Positions 33,471 to 45,110 are shown, numbered from the stretch's first letter. The stretch is DNA of 64,000 nucleotides from Lepeophtheirus salmonis (GCF_016086655.4 NC_052135.2:50393671-50457670), one strand, 5' to 3'. A program made the numbers and translations. The notes: a model not told the origin generated them from the sequence alone.

Positions 33471-33781
33471 TAAGGCATATTTTATACACCTCCAGACATA
33501 CTCGTTGTTTACATAAATTAGTTTGTAAACAATGCGACAGAAACTTGTGCTGTCTTTCGGCAAAATAATACAACTTCCTGAATAATAATACCATATGAAT
33601 TCGGTTGAAATTGTTAATTCATGGAAAATATATAGTTAGTTATGCAGTAATCAAGTTTTGCAGGGTGGGGATTTTAAATCGGGAAAATATAAGGAGAATT
33701 ACACCATATACTACAATTTGTTTCCCAAAATTAATTCAGCTCTTCAAAAATCTGTCTTACATGTAGGGGTTCATAGTAAAG

Positions 33782-34140
33782 TCAATCCCACAAACCAACC
33801 TCTTCCAGCTTCAACCTGGCCCTAGCACAGGCCTTGATGATGGACTCCTTGTTCATATTGGTCACTGCCTCGAGAATGGAAGACTGCAAGGAGTCAACAG
33901 TTTTATTTGCACGTTTATTGAACTCTCTCTCCAGGACGCCCCATACATAGTAGTCGAAGGGGTTCAGATCCAGCGAGGTAAGAGGCCACATTTCCTTTGA
34001 TCAAAACAAAAAATCTTTAAAATGTTGGTTTTCCCAGAATAAATCCTGGTGCAATTGCCAAATTTGAAAAAAAAACGCATAAATTCAAAATTCTAGCATA
34101 AAACTGGATCTGTTGACATCTATTCATAAACATAAGTTTT
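33782..34140 (-). pseudogene. C-terminal half of a mariner-like transposase
   Basis: Minus strand. The open part (33,991 to 33,782) reads MWPLTSLDLNPFDYYVWGVL, then EREFNKRANKTVDSLQSSIL, then KESIIKACARARLKLEEVGL, with a natural stop. LDLNPFDYY holds the third catalytic aspartate. Upstream, in the same frame but after a stop, HQDLFWENQHFKDFLF carries the second aspartate, although the spacing is shorter than 37 residues and indicates a small deletion. The nucleotide sequence upstream matches the relic at 58.2 kb, so both are one family. The last codons differ from the AAKGGYI pattern of other relics. Confidence 0.9.
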
Positions 34141-34144
34141 CTTT

Positions 34145-35055
34145 GACTTATATATTGAGGTTTAAACTTCTTTGGATTTACAATCATTTACCTTTAAACA
34201 AGCAGACAAAAAGTAGGACTCCTACTTTATACATATATTGATCACATGGTCATAATTTCGCCACTTGGTTTGTAGATTTAATGAACAGAACGTATTCGTG
34301 GTTACTTTATACTTAGATATTCTATCTTCAAGAATTCAGGTATGTTAGACTGCAACTACAAATAGTCTCGTACAGATTTTATGTTTTTACAACTATATGA
34401 ATAATTATGGTTGTAATGGCTCTTAATAAATGTTTGTTAAGGAAGGGGAGAGAAGTGATTATTGATATTAATCAGGAAGAAATACATTATATCAGATATT
34501 TCGTTATCCGTAGGGATTACAATACCTCCAAAATGATGACAAGGGAATCCTTTAAATCTTATATACGTATCTTAATTATGAGGGGTTTCTTTTCTAATTA
34601 TGCATTGAGCCCCAAATTATTAATATTATTATTAATGTAATGCATTGTACAAATTTACTGAATAGGGTCCTCACTTTGTTTGTTAGTGTACAAATGTATT
34701 GTCATTAAGATGAGAGAATGTACTGAAAAAAGGGTTATTGACTTGTCTTCGTTCTCGTTCTTTACCCATCCATCATTTTTTGTTGTTATTATTTTGTTAT
34801 TGGATAATGTTCATCTCTCCTACACACACATATTAATATTATGTCGAGATTCTTCATCATTATCCATAAGTAAAGCTTATCAAGGATTAGGGACACGGGG
34901 GGGGATTGACTTAATCATCTTTGATGATACAAAAATAATCGTATTTGATGTTATAAAGAATTGCAGTAAATTCGTTTTTAATTGATTGATTTATCATTCA
35001 CTGTATCAGTTGCTTAATCATTACAATGCATGGTACGTGGTTCATGTACCAGTAA
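34145..35055. other. stretch with two unrecognised ORFs
   Basis: Frames of 77 (34,407-34,640) and 101 codons (34,680-34,985), both plus strand, are hydrophobic and AT-driven with no known domain. A TATTGATCACATGGTC at 34,236 recalls family D. No gene is called. Confidence 0.3.
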
Positions 35056-35059
35056 CAAG

Positions 35060-35365
35060 CATAGTGGCGCATCAGCATGAAAATAATCTTGAACAAAAAT
35101 CAAGAAAAAGAGAAAATTGATCTCAATCCTTCTTTTTTTCACTTCATATCTATGAACATTGAGCATAGATCCCAATACTTCAAGGACATATTTCAGTCAA
35201 TTATTGCCTTAAAATTCAAATTTGTGGGATCAGTTAAGAATTTACACCCTATTTTATAATCTTTATTTGATTTAAACGACTTATATTGACCCTATATGGC
35301 TTTTAAAATAAAACTCATCAATTTTTTATGCTTTTATTGGGACAATCAATTTTGGCTACTTTAAG
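35060..35365. mobile_element. family A element, truncated at the right
   Basis: The left end reads GTGGCGCATCAGCATGAAAA, then CTTGAACAAAAATCAAGAAA. The interior (CTTTATTTGATTTAAACGAC, TATATTGACCCTATATGGC, TTTTGGCTACTTTAAGTGC) matches 10.5 and 23.1-24.4 kb closely. The GCAAGCT end is missing; unrelated sequence and then family B follow. Confidence 0.68.
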
Positions 35366-35434
35366 TGCAATTTGTTTATGCTTTCCGTTCATTTTGGAGC
35401 GCTTGAATGGAAAAATAGATCGATTCGAGGGGGG

Positions 35435-35645
35435 TGAATGTTTGAGGGAAGAACAGAATAGCTGTCATAGCGGTTCATTGGATTAGCTACAAGCTGCTAT
35501 AAGATAAAGGTAATAAACTCCAACCTCACTCCGTATCTAGCCATGATATAGGAAGGAATTACTCTAAGGTTAATTTACAATTCTACTCCAATTCCAACAA
35601 GACAATCACTTATAACTGTCGGTACTAGAACTGATGTAATAAAAG
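35435..35645 (+). repeat. family B repeat with a family C scrap
   Basis: The sequence ACAGAATAGCTGTCATAGCG, then GATTAGCTACAAGCTGCTAT, then GGTAATAAACTCCAACCTCA, then CAATTCTACTCCAATTCCAA, is family B. It is followed by CTGTCGGTACTAGAACTGAT, a piece of family C. Confidence 0.65.
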
Positions 35646-35690
35646 TTAAAAGATCAAGTTTTGGCGACGATTAATTTCTGTTAATGAAAC

Positions 35691-36014
35691 TTGGATATAT
35701 CATTATACATCCGAAACAAAAATATTGTCCAAACAGTAGACTGCAATGGAGGAACCGCCTTCAAAAAAAGAGAAAACTGTTTTTTGGATGGGGAAGGGAT
35801 TATACCATTTGGATGGGTTACAGAGATGGGAGTATCCCTGGGAGAAGTGTGTAGAGTTACATGGAGACTATGTATGTTGAAAAACAAAATAACAAATTCA
35901 GAAAAAATGTCTTACATCTTTGCTAGGTCGAAAATATTTCAGACCAACATCGTATATAATATAACCCGTAATCTGAATGAATTTATATATTCCAATTATC
36001 AGAGCCAAGAATAA
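35691..36014 (+). other. unrecognised ORF, 107 codons
   Basis: The frame opens MDISLYIRNKNIVQTVDCNG and its first 70 codons are less AT-rich than the surroundings, with GWVTEMGVSLGEVCRV in the middle. An overlapping minus-strand frame (35,681-35,887) exists, so coding strand is uncertain. I recognise no domain. It may be an old exon or transposon accessory gene, or chance. Confidence 0.2.
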
Positions 36015-36015
36015 G

Positions 36016-36930
36016 TTAGTCGAAAAATGTCCCCAATAATAATTATGCAGCATTAGGTAAAGAGTCAATATCTATAGAACACTTAACTTTGATGAGGAAG
36101 GGGATTATAGCTATTCTTATGCTTTTCCCTCACGTATATAAGTCTTATCTTCATCATTATATTGAAGTATTATATATAATACTAAATGGATATTTATTGA
36201 ATATATATTTGACTGTTTATTTATTTCTTTATGAATATTCAAATGATTCGTAGAAAAACAATAAAATTTTATAATCGGACAAAACGAACGATTTATTGTA
36301 CCTATCTACTTATTGATAAAGCATAGTATTAAATTTTTTGCTTAATCCTATTATATATGTAAAGTGAGCATAATATATTATTTCTGTTTTTATTGTTATC
36401 AGATAGATAATTCTTGGGAATCATTATTTATTTTATCTTAAACTCATAGAGAACTTTAAATGGGGGATATATTAACTTTCGAAAGTAGAGCAGTAAATAA
36501 TATTATATTATATTCGTAATTATTCATTATCATTGATAAAATGATATGGGTATATAATGTGTAATATTTTGTGAGTGTTACTCATATAATCAAGCTTGAG
36601 CTATAAAAATTTTATTAGGATCAAATTATGGGTCTCCATCAATTGTATTTTCACCAAACTGTCGAGTTATATATGAAAATCATATACTATAACATCCAAA
36701 GAGACAGATACATATATCTGTACCTAGAACCGTGAATGATTAAGCAAATATATCAGCTGTAAAAAAGGGTATAATATGACGTCACATTTATTTGTTTTTC
36801 CATGAATTAATAATCAACAATTCCAACTAGAGAAATGATACTTAACTCTGACGGTATAATAAAACTTTTAACATTCGAGTTTTTTCCTTAAGCTGACGTT
36901 AAAATTAGAATTCACCAGAGATAAAATAAT
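36016..36930. other. AT-rich stretch, nothing identified
   Basis: No gene or family recognised. Confidence 0.45.
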
Positions 36931-36933
36931 CTA

Positions 36934-37010
36934 CAGTAATACCTTGATATCCAATTTTAATTCGTTCCTTGATAGAGCTCGTGGGTTAAAGCAATGCATC
37001 TTAAAGGAAG
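36934..37010 (+). mobile_element. pogo/Tigger-type terminal fragment
   Basis: Preceded by TA, the sequence reads CAGTAATACCTTGATATCCA, then TTTTAATTCGTTCCTTGATA, then GAGCTCGTGGGTTAAAGCAA. CAGTRATACCTTGA followed by AATTCGTTCC is a common terminal form of Tigger-type elements. No matching right end was found within the next kilobase. Confidence 0.45.
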
Positions 37011-37011
37011 C

Positions 37012-37645
37012 TAGAATGGACACTCTATAGATTACAAACCTCTGTCTATCGCCATTTTTCATAAATTCGATTTTTTGTTACATGTAGCATATTTAGTAAA
37101 ACTACTTAATGACGCCAATTTGAGCTCTGTACCTCAAGATTATAAAAACATTCAAATATTTTAACTTCTTTTGAGTTTTACTCACATCAGACTTTTCAAA
37201 CTGTCACATAAATTCTTTTTTAGGAGAGATAAAAATAATTCTATCCTTTCCTGTGAGACAAGTTAGAATAAAAATTAATTTCAAGCCCAGGATTAGGGCC
37301 CCAAAAGGCCCGACATTAACAATGCAGATGCCACATGAAAAAATTTTAGATTTTAAATTCATCAACTATAGGTATATCGATTGCATAATTAATAATAAAA
37401 TATTTTGGTTTCATAACTGTTTCTAATTATTACTTGAATCTATGATTCGTTTTTTCTGATTACATTTGGTTTTTGAAAAAAAAAATCTGTATTTGCTACT
37501 TTGCCCATCCAAGCGCTTAGAGCAAACAAGCAAATGAATATTTAGCTATAACTTTTTCTTCTAATTGACAAAAAATGAAAGGTTTAGGATTTTTCTTGAA
37601 TAAACTTTTTTGTAGGACAATAGCTTTTTCCAATGAAAGATATTG
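37012..37645. other. AT-rich stretch, nothing identified
   Basis: A GC-richer patch at 37,284-37,312 (GCCCAGGATTAGGGCCCC) stands out. No gene supported. Confidence 0.4.
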
Positions 37646-37649
37646 CTTT

Positions 37650-38060
37650 GTATGATACCACAGATGACGTCACTACATAATTATTTTTCATTTTTTCTTA
37701 TGCTCATTTATTACTTTTTTTAATTCTATTAAAAGTGATAACTCATAGAAGCAACGAAGCTGATTAATAAGGTGTAAAATTATGTGCCCCGAGTGACATA
37801 AAATAAAATGTCACTACGACCACTGTCTTGTACAAATATTGATCCTATGGTCTTCGTTTCATCGCTTCTTTTGGATTATTGGATAAGCCTACCTTAAAAT
37901 TTATACTTCAAATATATCACAAATTACTTTAATTTTTACTGTGTTTAATATTAACTATCTCATCCTATTTTTGAGATCCCAAAATTTATAAATTGCTGTA
38001 CCGGGATATTGATGACGAACAATTTCATGGGAAGTGAGAAACACTACATTGAATCATTTT
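37650..38060 (+). repeat. family D repeat, uninterrupted copy
   Basis: The sequence TATGATACCACAGATGACGT, then TGTACAAATATTGATCCTAT, then CTTTAATTTTTACTGTGTTT, then TTTTTGAGATCCCAAAATTT, then GTGAGAAACACTAC, is shared with 16.2-17.0 kb, where family C interrupts it. Confidence 0.65.
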
Positions 38061-38064
38061 TTTA

Positions 38065-39170
38065 CTATGCAAAAAATCATAATCTCTTATGATTTTTTTC
38101 CCCGTCACAATGTTAGTTCCAGAAATGTGTAAATATTTTAAATGCAATGATCTAATCCTGAGAACAAACAATGAATAGGTAAAAAAAATATATTTTTATT
38201 AAGGGGCTTATTTGCGGATAAATACAATCTGGATTTTTCATTTGTTTATAGGCATATGCTGCTCATTTCAAGTGTGAATAATAGTCTTTCATTTACAAAA
38301 AGTATTTGCTGTTAGAGAGTATTATTCTGCAGTTTTTATTAATGATATGGACTGAAAATTTATTTGTGAGACAATAGACTAATCCATTTTAATTTTTTCC
38401 CTATTAAAAAAAATATAAAGAAAAAATCAATTTATGGGAAAATTCTTTAAAAACTTTAGAAAGATTGTTTATTCTGCTAAATTTAGCATTCTGTAAAAAA
38501 ATTACTATTTTAGAAGAATAACCAATCTGTCAAAAGTATTTCAAAAAATTTCCTCAAGTTTGATGTTTTTCTTTACATATTTTTCGGTAATAGAGAATTG
38601 TAGAGCATAATTTGATCGAATGACTTCTTTTTTAATTTAAAAGTTTTTCCCCTATTTTCTTATTAAATTTTTCTCCCTAGAGCGGTAATTTTTCAAAAGT
38701 TATTTTATTTGGTAAGTATTCTTAAATGTTTGTTTGTATTATACAAGGATTAGACGCGCTTTAAAAATATTGTGACAATTTTACAAAAAAAAAAATAGTA
38801 ATTGAAGTGGGAATAGGTGGTGGACCGCACTTAAACATTAAGCAGGCTGCAATGTAGCCAGCGAGCCACTGGTTGGGCATTCCTGCTCTAGATCAAAGTT
38901 AATAGCGACCTATATAAATAATTCTTATAAGTACAACTGTATCAGCGAAACGTTGATTCTTTTGTAAGACACCATTCTCGAAATATGGAATTTATCTAAG
39001 ATGGCATCTAAAGATCATAAGGCCCTTGCAAACTCATAACAAGTGATTTACCCACACAAGGTTTTTTATGAGAATCACATAAATAATTATGTTTAGGTTA
39101 TTCTTTTTTCAACACGAGTTGAGTGTGAGACACATTCAAGGACCAACTAGCTCTAGAAATTTTCTGCAAG
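38065..39170. other. AT-rich stretch, nothing identified
   Basis: A GC-richer patch (38,818-38,890, including GTGGTGGACCGCACTTAAAC and CCAGCGAGCCACTGGTTGG) resembles the ends of some hAT elements but is not assigned. Confidence 0.4.
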
Positions 39171-39175
39171 AGTGC

Positions 39176-39245
39176 CAGGGGTGTTCGCAGTGGGGTGGAC
39201 TTTCTTTTTTTTAGTGTCGAATTTCAACTTTTCACCCGGTAAATA
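39176..39245 (-). mobile_element. family F hAT-like end
   Basis: The sequence CAGGGGTGTTCGCAGTGGGG, then TGGACTTTC and a T run, is the inverse form of the GCGGACACCCCTG ends at 3.5, 14.5 and 17.5 kb. It abuts the mariner relic that follows. Confidence 0.45.
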
Positions 39246-39264
39246 TATCCTAGATATATATTAT

Positions 39265-39700
39265 AAATGGAGTCCATTTTGAATATATCCCCATACTCAA
39301 GTGGGTTTAGATCTGGTTAGTATGGAGGGCAAGATGTCCTGGGCCAGAAATCACTCATCATTCAATTAAGGAGGTTTTGTTCTTAGTCAATCTTGTGGTC
39401 TTTACCGTTACTGTTATAAGCGAGAGTTTTTGTTGGAATTAGCTCTTGGGGTCCATGTTTTCAAAGTATTCCTGATCGTCCTTTCACTAATTTTGTGATT
39501 TTTTTTCCGAGTTGACGCATCAAGGTTTGAGGATTTGCCTCAATATTGTCTCCCAAGGCACACATGAACTCCTCAATCTCTTTATGTTGCGGCCTGTACT
39601 CCCATGCTTACTTTTACATCTGCCATCAACCTCAAACTCATTTGTCATTTGCCCTACGTTAATTTGTTTGAATTTATTTAAGTTGAAGTCGATCATGCAT
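39265..39700 (-). pseudogene. internally deleted Tc1/mariner transposase
   Basis: Minus strand. One frame reads NIEANPQTLMRQLGKKITKL, matching the start of the second DNA-binding lobe (pattern EANPRxSMRQLAKEF). After broken sequence with an LIPTKTLAY stretch it reads MMSDFWPRTSCPPY, a stop, PDLNPLEYGDIFKMDS. The last part is the DFWPxxxWPPxSPDLNPLDYG motif with the catalytic aspartate replaced by glutamate (NPLEY). The first and second catalytic residues are not present. The overlapping plus-strand 76-codon frame is a shadow. Confidence 0.75.
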
Positions 39701-39704
39701 TTTT

Positions 39705-40635
39705 GCTTATACACTCTATACTTTTATAGATATATATTATAATTGAATCAATTTTGAATATAACCTCCCCCCCCCTCTTTAATTCTCTCTCTCTAACATT
39801 AGACTTACATCATCACACCTTACATGCATATAAAAGCATATGTAAAGAATTTATGTTACTAATAATTTACGGAAAAAAATAAAACCCTTGAATATTTTAC
39901 CTTCAATAAGGATAATGATATTTTATAGTTTTTTAATATATCCAAGAACAATATGTAATGTTCATATTATAAATAAAGTAATATGTAGTATATTTTTATA
40001 ATAAAACTCCAAGCTACTAAGTGAATTATTATGAATCTTAATATTTCCATAGAGAATTTCATGGTCTAATTTTACAAAGAAAACATATATATATATATTT
40101 AGTTCTATAATTATATGGAACTGAGGCTATACTTGCACATGGTAAGTTATTTGTCAATGACGTCAGTTGGAGAGAGTCTTGTGAAACTATCTAAAACTAT
40201 GGTTGACTAGCGGTAGTACACCGCATTGCCCAGAGTTATTAGACGTCCTCAAACAGACATACGTTGCTTTAATAATATAAATCCTCAGTGATGTCTTCGT
40301 TTTTATGAGCAAACTCACACGTTGAGTCTTAACACTTCTTTTTTCTCTTCTCAAGTATAATAAAAAGAGTTTTGAAAAAAAGTAACGTTTTGACTGATGA
40401 GTCAGTGAGTACTATAATTCCTAGAGCGCCACCTGGCTTAGCCTTAGCTACATACGCTCTATACTACATACAAAACGGTTGCAAAATTTCATTAATATGA
40501 CTACATTGATAATTTTTCAATAAAAAAATGTAGAGAGTGCGTTAGCTATTCACCCCGCCAATTTGGATCGCTCTCTTCTCAAAACGAGATGGGGAGGGGT
40601 ATGGGGGGGGGCTGATTTTTGTTTTTGTTACATAC
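39705..40635. other. stretch with no assigned gene
   Basis: There is a C/T-rich run at 39,765-39,800. The part 40,150-40,480 is less AT-rich, but I could assign no motif. G runs lie at 40,592 and 40,602-40,611. Confidence 0.4.
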
Positions 40636-40639
40636 TTGT

Positions 40640-41095
40640 TCAAATCTTCACCAGTTGGGAAAAATTGAATTAATTGGCTAATTTGTCGAGGCAAATATTT
40701 GGAAAGGGCACGGAGCCCTTTTTGGAATCCTCACCTGGAGCGACTATATAGCAATTACTCAAACTCTAGTACATAGTAAGGTGAGGACTTGGATCGACAG
40801 GGTTGCCAGTGGGAGGCCTTACATTCATCAATAGGAATCGGCTCCCTGTCACACCTCGTAAAAACTCTCAAATGGCTCCAAGACAATGATGACGACATTA
40901 ATTCGCCAGACTTTTCTCCTTCAAGATCCCCAGATATAAATCCGAGGGATTTTTTTATGGGGCACGATCGAACAACAAACCAACCGAACTCCCTGCAGCA
41001 CCGAAGACGAACTTATCTCTCAGATCAAGAAGGAATTCCAGGATTTGCAAGGACAACTAGTGGATAAGGTCTTCTCGCACTTTCAGTAAGCATTT
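40640..41095 (+). pseudogene. catalytic-domain fragment, same DD37D family as 15.4 kb
   Basis: The order of blocks matches the 15.36-kb relic at nucleotide and protein level. One frame reads VRTWIDRVASGRPYIHQ, a stop, ESAPCHTS, in which the second catalytic aspartate has become glutamate (GAA at 40,835). After a net 1-nt deletion the frame from 40,789 reads LVKTLKWLQDNDDDINSPDF, then SPSRSPDINPRDFF, keeping the third aspartate at 40,948. A later frame reads KDELISxIKKEFQDLQ-like. The 92-codon frame 40,789-41,067 follows the true frame only in its middle. No HTH remains. Confidence 0.88.
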
Positions 41096-41302
41096 TTATT
41101 GGTTGAAATTATCCAATCAGAATTATTTATAGTATTATAATTACTATAATGTATTTACCTTAATTGTATCTTACAGCCTTTTTATCAAAAAGAAACAGAA
41201 AAAAGATCCAGTTTGTACCATTCTTCTCAACTATCTATATTTGCTCAAAAAGATTTTGAGTATTGCTTATTGTTTAACAAATGCTAATTTAAATTAAAAA
41301 CC

Positions 41303-41395
41303 AACCAACATTCAGAGCACTGATAAGGAAAAAAGAAGCAGAAAAATCGATAGCAATACAACAATTGTTTCATCGAGGCAACGATGTGTTATCCA
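41303..41395 (+). repeat. family E repeat, partial copy
   Basis: The sequence CAACATTCAGAGCACTGATA, then AAAGAAGCAGAAAAATCGAT, then TTTCATCGAGGCAACGATGT, parallels 19.16-19.30 and 45.52-45.66 kb. Confidence 0.6.
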
Positions 41396-41399
41396 TTTT

Positions 41400-42325
41400 G
41401 TAAACAATATATATTTGAGCATTATTATTCACTTGACATGTAAGTTAGAGGCTGAATTTGATTTGTCCAAATCAAGATCTTATCTATTTAACCCGTAATT
41501 TTGATTAGTTAATTCAATGAAGCATTGTCTCGACGTGATTGGCTCCCTTAATCCTTATTAAGTAAACTCTAAATATTTATTATTGTATTTTTTTCCATGT
41601 AAGTATCTATATTTTACTTTACTTTAAGTACTTAAAAAATTTCCACAAGCCAGACTTGAACTTAAAAAAAGAAGATTAACTTGATTCTTTTGTTTATATA
41701 CAAATGTTTACATTGAAGTATAATGAGTAATGTAAACCCCTTACGTCAATTATGATGAAATCCCAAGACCACTTGTATAATTATTATCCATAGCTAATAG
41801 CATGGTTTTAGCTGCTTAAAGTCTTGTCACATTAATTGGATTTTTTTTCTTTGAATGACTAATTGAATTGAATTATAAATAAATTATTTGACCTAATTTA
41901 TTTATTATTCTGTTGAATATGAATGACTACTCACGTACATATAACCTCATTAATTAATTATCTGTAATTTAGTTGCGGTATTTCTCTATGAATGCTTTAT
42001 AGGAATATTAATTTAGGGTGCTGCAGTTCATAACCATCTTGTAAACCCCTAAAGTTATTACCCTTGGACATTGAACCTGGCCTTTACGTTAACATTATTT
42101 CCGACCGTCCGAGACAGGCAAATTTTGCTGTAGGACGGTTACTACAGTGTATTTGCTGTGCGAACAGACAAGTGGTTAAAATTCATGCAAACTGAGTTCG
42201 TTTTGACATATCAAACATTTGTATTATTGTATAATCATGGATTTCTGCTTTATTTTTATAAATTTACATCGACACCAATAATTTACAAAGTATAACTCTC
42301 GTGCATACGTTAAGTATAACTTTTC
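41400..42325. other. AT-rich stretch, nothing identified
   Basis: A less AT-rich patch at 42,015-42,175 (for example TTCCGACCGTCCGAGACAGG) is unassigned. Confidence 0.4.
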
Positions 42326-42330
42326 AAACT

Positions 42331-42390
42331 GTAGGACATGTGCTTTTTTCAACCTGTCCTACACGAAAGGTTAGGGGGGGGGGGGGGAAA
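42331..42390. repeat. 9-bp hairpin followed by a G run
   Basis: TGTAGGACA at 42,331 pairs with TGTCCTACA at about 42,354, with a 14-15 nt loop. About 10 bp later comes a G run of about 14 (42,374-42,388). Meaning unknown; both may mark an element end. Confidence 0.4.
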
Positions 42391-42767
42391 TGTAAGAGGA
42401 TGTAGACCTATTTAAAAAACTTTTTTTTATATATTCCGTACATTTTTTCCATGCTTATAGGTGTTAAAAGAATCAAAATTGACTATTTTCTGCTTAGAAT
42501 CCTTAGAAATCCTGCCTCATGGGCCTTAAAAATGTAAAGAATGCCTTTTTCATAGTTTTGAGTAAAATAATTGTTAACTGACATGATTATGATACAAAAT
42601 GAATCTAAAATCTTGAAGACATAACTTCTAAGTTTTGAGTAACTGCGTGTGACTGTGCTCAGGAAAAATGTTCAGTGACTCTAAGGATTGGTTGTGGATT
42701 TATCCTCTATATTAATAAAGGAAATTTCAAATATTAAAGCAAAGTCTGTTCGTTGAAGCATAATAAC

Positions 42768-42800
42768 TCTTCTATTTAAATTAAGAATTTAAATAGAAGA
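42768..42800. repeat. perfect 15-bp hairpin
   Basis: TCTTCTATTTAAATT, loop AAG, then AATTTAAATAGAAGA. The stem is perfect, but AT-rich. No following T run supports a terminator, which would not be expected in this genome. Confidence 0.6.
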
Positions 42801-42801
42801 T

Positions 42802-43540
42802 GAAACAAGAATAAAATGTTTTAGTCTCTCGGGTGGATCAATCCCAGGAGAGTAACATAAGATTAAATGTGATTAAAACCAGCCTTTTTTCTTCATTGGT
42901 ACACCCAAAAGCCATTTTTGTTTAATAAGTGTAATACATGTAACAGCAGCGTACTTGATTAGTCTTCTAAATACTACTTAGTACTAAACTCTACTTAATC
43001 AAATGAAAATATGTCTCTTCGAAAATTGACAACAATTTTCCCTTCTTTCAGTCAAAAAAAAAAATCCCCTCTTCACGTTACATTTATGTTGGTAAATTTG
43101 ATATTATTTCATTATAATTTAACAGTTAATGGACAACCAGACGGTGCCGTCTATTTTCATCCTTATCATATTAAAAAAACAAAAGATTTCTCTTTAAATG
43201 ATAACATTTGCTTCTTGTGTTCATTTCAAATAGTGTAACATTTTGTTATTTTTGACCACAAAGAAAATATGTACATACGTATTTTATTTTTAATAAACGT
43301 CCATTCTGTATGTCATTAAAAATATCCTTTTAAATTCACTTCGACCTACACTACATATTTAAAAAAAAAACTTATTCAGATTGATTCTAATGCCTATAAA
43401 AACGATTATCATGGCCATTAGGATTGATTCCTATAGAAAATGATGATCATATTTAAAGTGCATATAAATTATTAAACAATTAGGATCATTTAAGTAAAAA
43501 TATGACTTTCCAATGTGTTAAAAAACCGACATTTTAAATG
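42802..43540. other. AT-rich stretch with an unrecognised ORF
   Basis: A 75-codon plus-strand frame at 43,011-43,238 has an acceptable methionine but no recognised domain. No gene is called. Confidence 0.3.
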
Positions 43541-43544
43541 GTCA

Positions 43545-44165
43545 ACCTGACAATTTGAAGAATGGTGAAGATAAAAGCAACTTAACCGTAATGGTAGTCC
43601 TTATTTATTCGGTTTAGTCCAGTTTTAGGATCGGAATTATTAGTCTTTGGGACCGGTCCGTAAAACCGTCGGTTCTCCGGACTGTCAGTTATAGAACGGA
43701 TACAAAATAAAGACATAAAGTTGAGTTACGTCATCGCAGACCAAACTTTATAAGTTTTAAGACTAATAAGTAGGACTTAACTGTACCGGAACGAGATTGA
43801 ACTTCACAGGACTGTAGTCTTCAGTTCTTAAGAAGCACCGACACAAAACCAGTCATGACGTTTTATTAGATTACATGGAAGCAGCTATAAGAAAAAGGTA
43901 ATAAACACAAATCTTACTCCATATTAACCGAGAACATATCAAAAATTACTCCGATGACAATTCTCAATTCTACTCATAGTCCAACAAGGACGTACCCAAA
44001 TAACTCCCAAGCCAACATTCATTGTTACTTTCCGTCTTTCATGAGCACATGTACTAGTTATTAATTTAGATGGAAATGCTCTGTCTCCAAGAATTAAACC
44101 ATAATGACAACAGACTTGAAAATTTTAAAAGCCTGTTTAGGTTGCAACTAAAAAAAAACACTCAG
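43545..44165 (+). repeat. family B repeat split by family C
   Basis: The left part reads GTCAACCTGACAATTTGAAG, then AAAAGCAACTTAACCGTAAT. It resumes at 43,852 with GTCATGACGTTTTATTAGAT, then GCAGCTATAAGAAAAAGG, AATAAACACAAATCTTACTC, TTCTCAATTCTACTCATAGT and CCAAGAATTAAACCATAATG. In other family B copies the two parts are contiguous (for example TAGCTGTCATGACG at 33.3 kb). The insert is family C. Confidence 0.72.
43597..43851. repeat. family C repeat, most complete copy
   Basis: The sequence AGTCCTTATTTATTCGGTTT, then TTAGTCTTTGGGACCGGTCC, then CGGTTCTCCGGACTGTCAGT, then TTTATAAGTTTTAAGACTAA, then GGACTGTAGTCTTCAGTTCT, spans about 255 bp. It has markedly higher G+C than its surroundings and many AGTCC/GGACT words in both orientations. 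No open frame and no polymerase III box was found. Confidence 0.65.
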
Positions 44166-44169
44166 TGAC

Positions 44170-45110
44170 TCTAATATATTTGGAATGAAAATATATAAAT
44201 TTTGAAGATAACTACGAGCACATAGAAAAAATGAGTGATTTATTTTTGTGCATACTCGAATAAACATGTGATTATACCCGCATTTTTTATGCATTTATAT
44301 AATTGAAGTAATATTTATTATTACTGCAGTGTATATTGGAATGATTTTTGTTAAATTTATGTAAGCTTTACAGAAATATTTACAGTATTTGACTATATAT
44401 TATTTAAAAAATAAATTTTTACGTCATACACATTCCTAATATTGCTTAATATCACATGGAATCATATTTAAACAATACTAACAGAGGTAATATACGAACT
44501 TGTTTGTATTTTTAAAAGTTTATTTGGAGCTTAAATTTTTTTTTATATCTTCTAAGTTCAAAAAAATCGTTCTTTTATGTGGGGATAAAAATTCCCAAAT
44601 CAAATATTGGCAGAATCAAAAGTTGCTTAAAATACTCTCAGCTTCTTTTATGAAACATTGATGAATATTTCAATATATTATATTTTTACCACTAAGAGAT
44701 CTTTCAAAATTTATTGAATACTTACAACAAAATAATCTGTTTAAGTTAAAAAATAAATTTTCTGTTATGTGGCCATAAAAAGCCCCAAAATCCAATATCG
44801 GAGAAACTAAAGTTGCTTGAAATATAAAATTGATGACATTTTAGATGTATGGTATTTTGCCCACTAACAAACACACTGGAGGGGAAGGGGTATTCGAATT
44901 TATAATTAGGATTTATTAGAATTAAAATTACAAGCATTTATAATCTTAATTAAATAAAAACTTTGTTTCGTTAGTTTAAAAAAATAGCGTTAATTGAAGG
45001 ATTTATATCAATGAAATTTGCAAGTTTAAATTAAACAGGTTAATAAAAACACATTTAAGTATTCACTTGACAAATTTCAAGCTGATTGGTTAGTCCATTC
45101 TACACGAAGA
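44170..45110. repeat. AT-rich stretch with an internal direct repeat
   Basis: Segments at 44,555-44,635 and 44,745-44,825 share the order TTMTGTKATGTGG-like, ATAAAAA, CCCMAAATC, ATATYGGAGAA-like, AAAGTTGCTTRAAAT, about 190 bp apart. Nothing else was recognised; the 63-codon minus frame here is not supported. Confidence 0.4.

Noticed and set aside
40203..40260. tRNA-like segment (TTGACTAGCGGTAGTACACC)
   Set aside because: No B box at a suitable distance and no stems.
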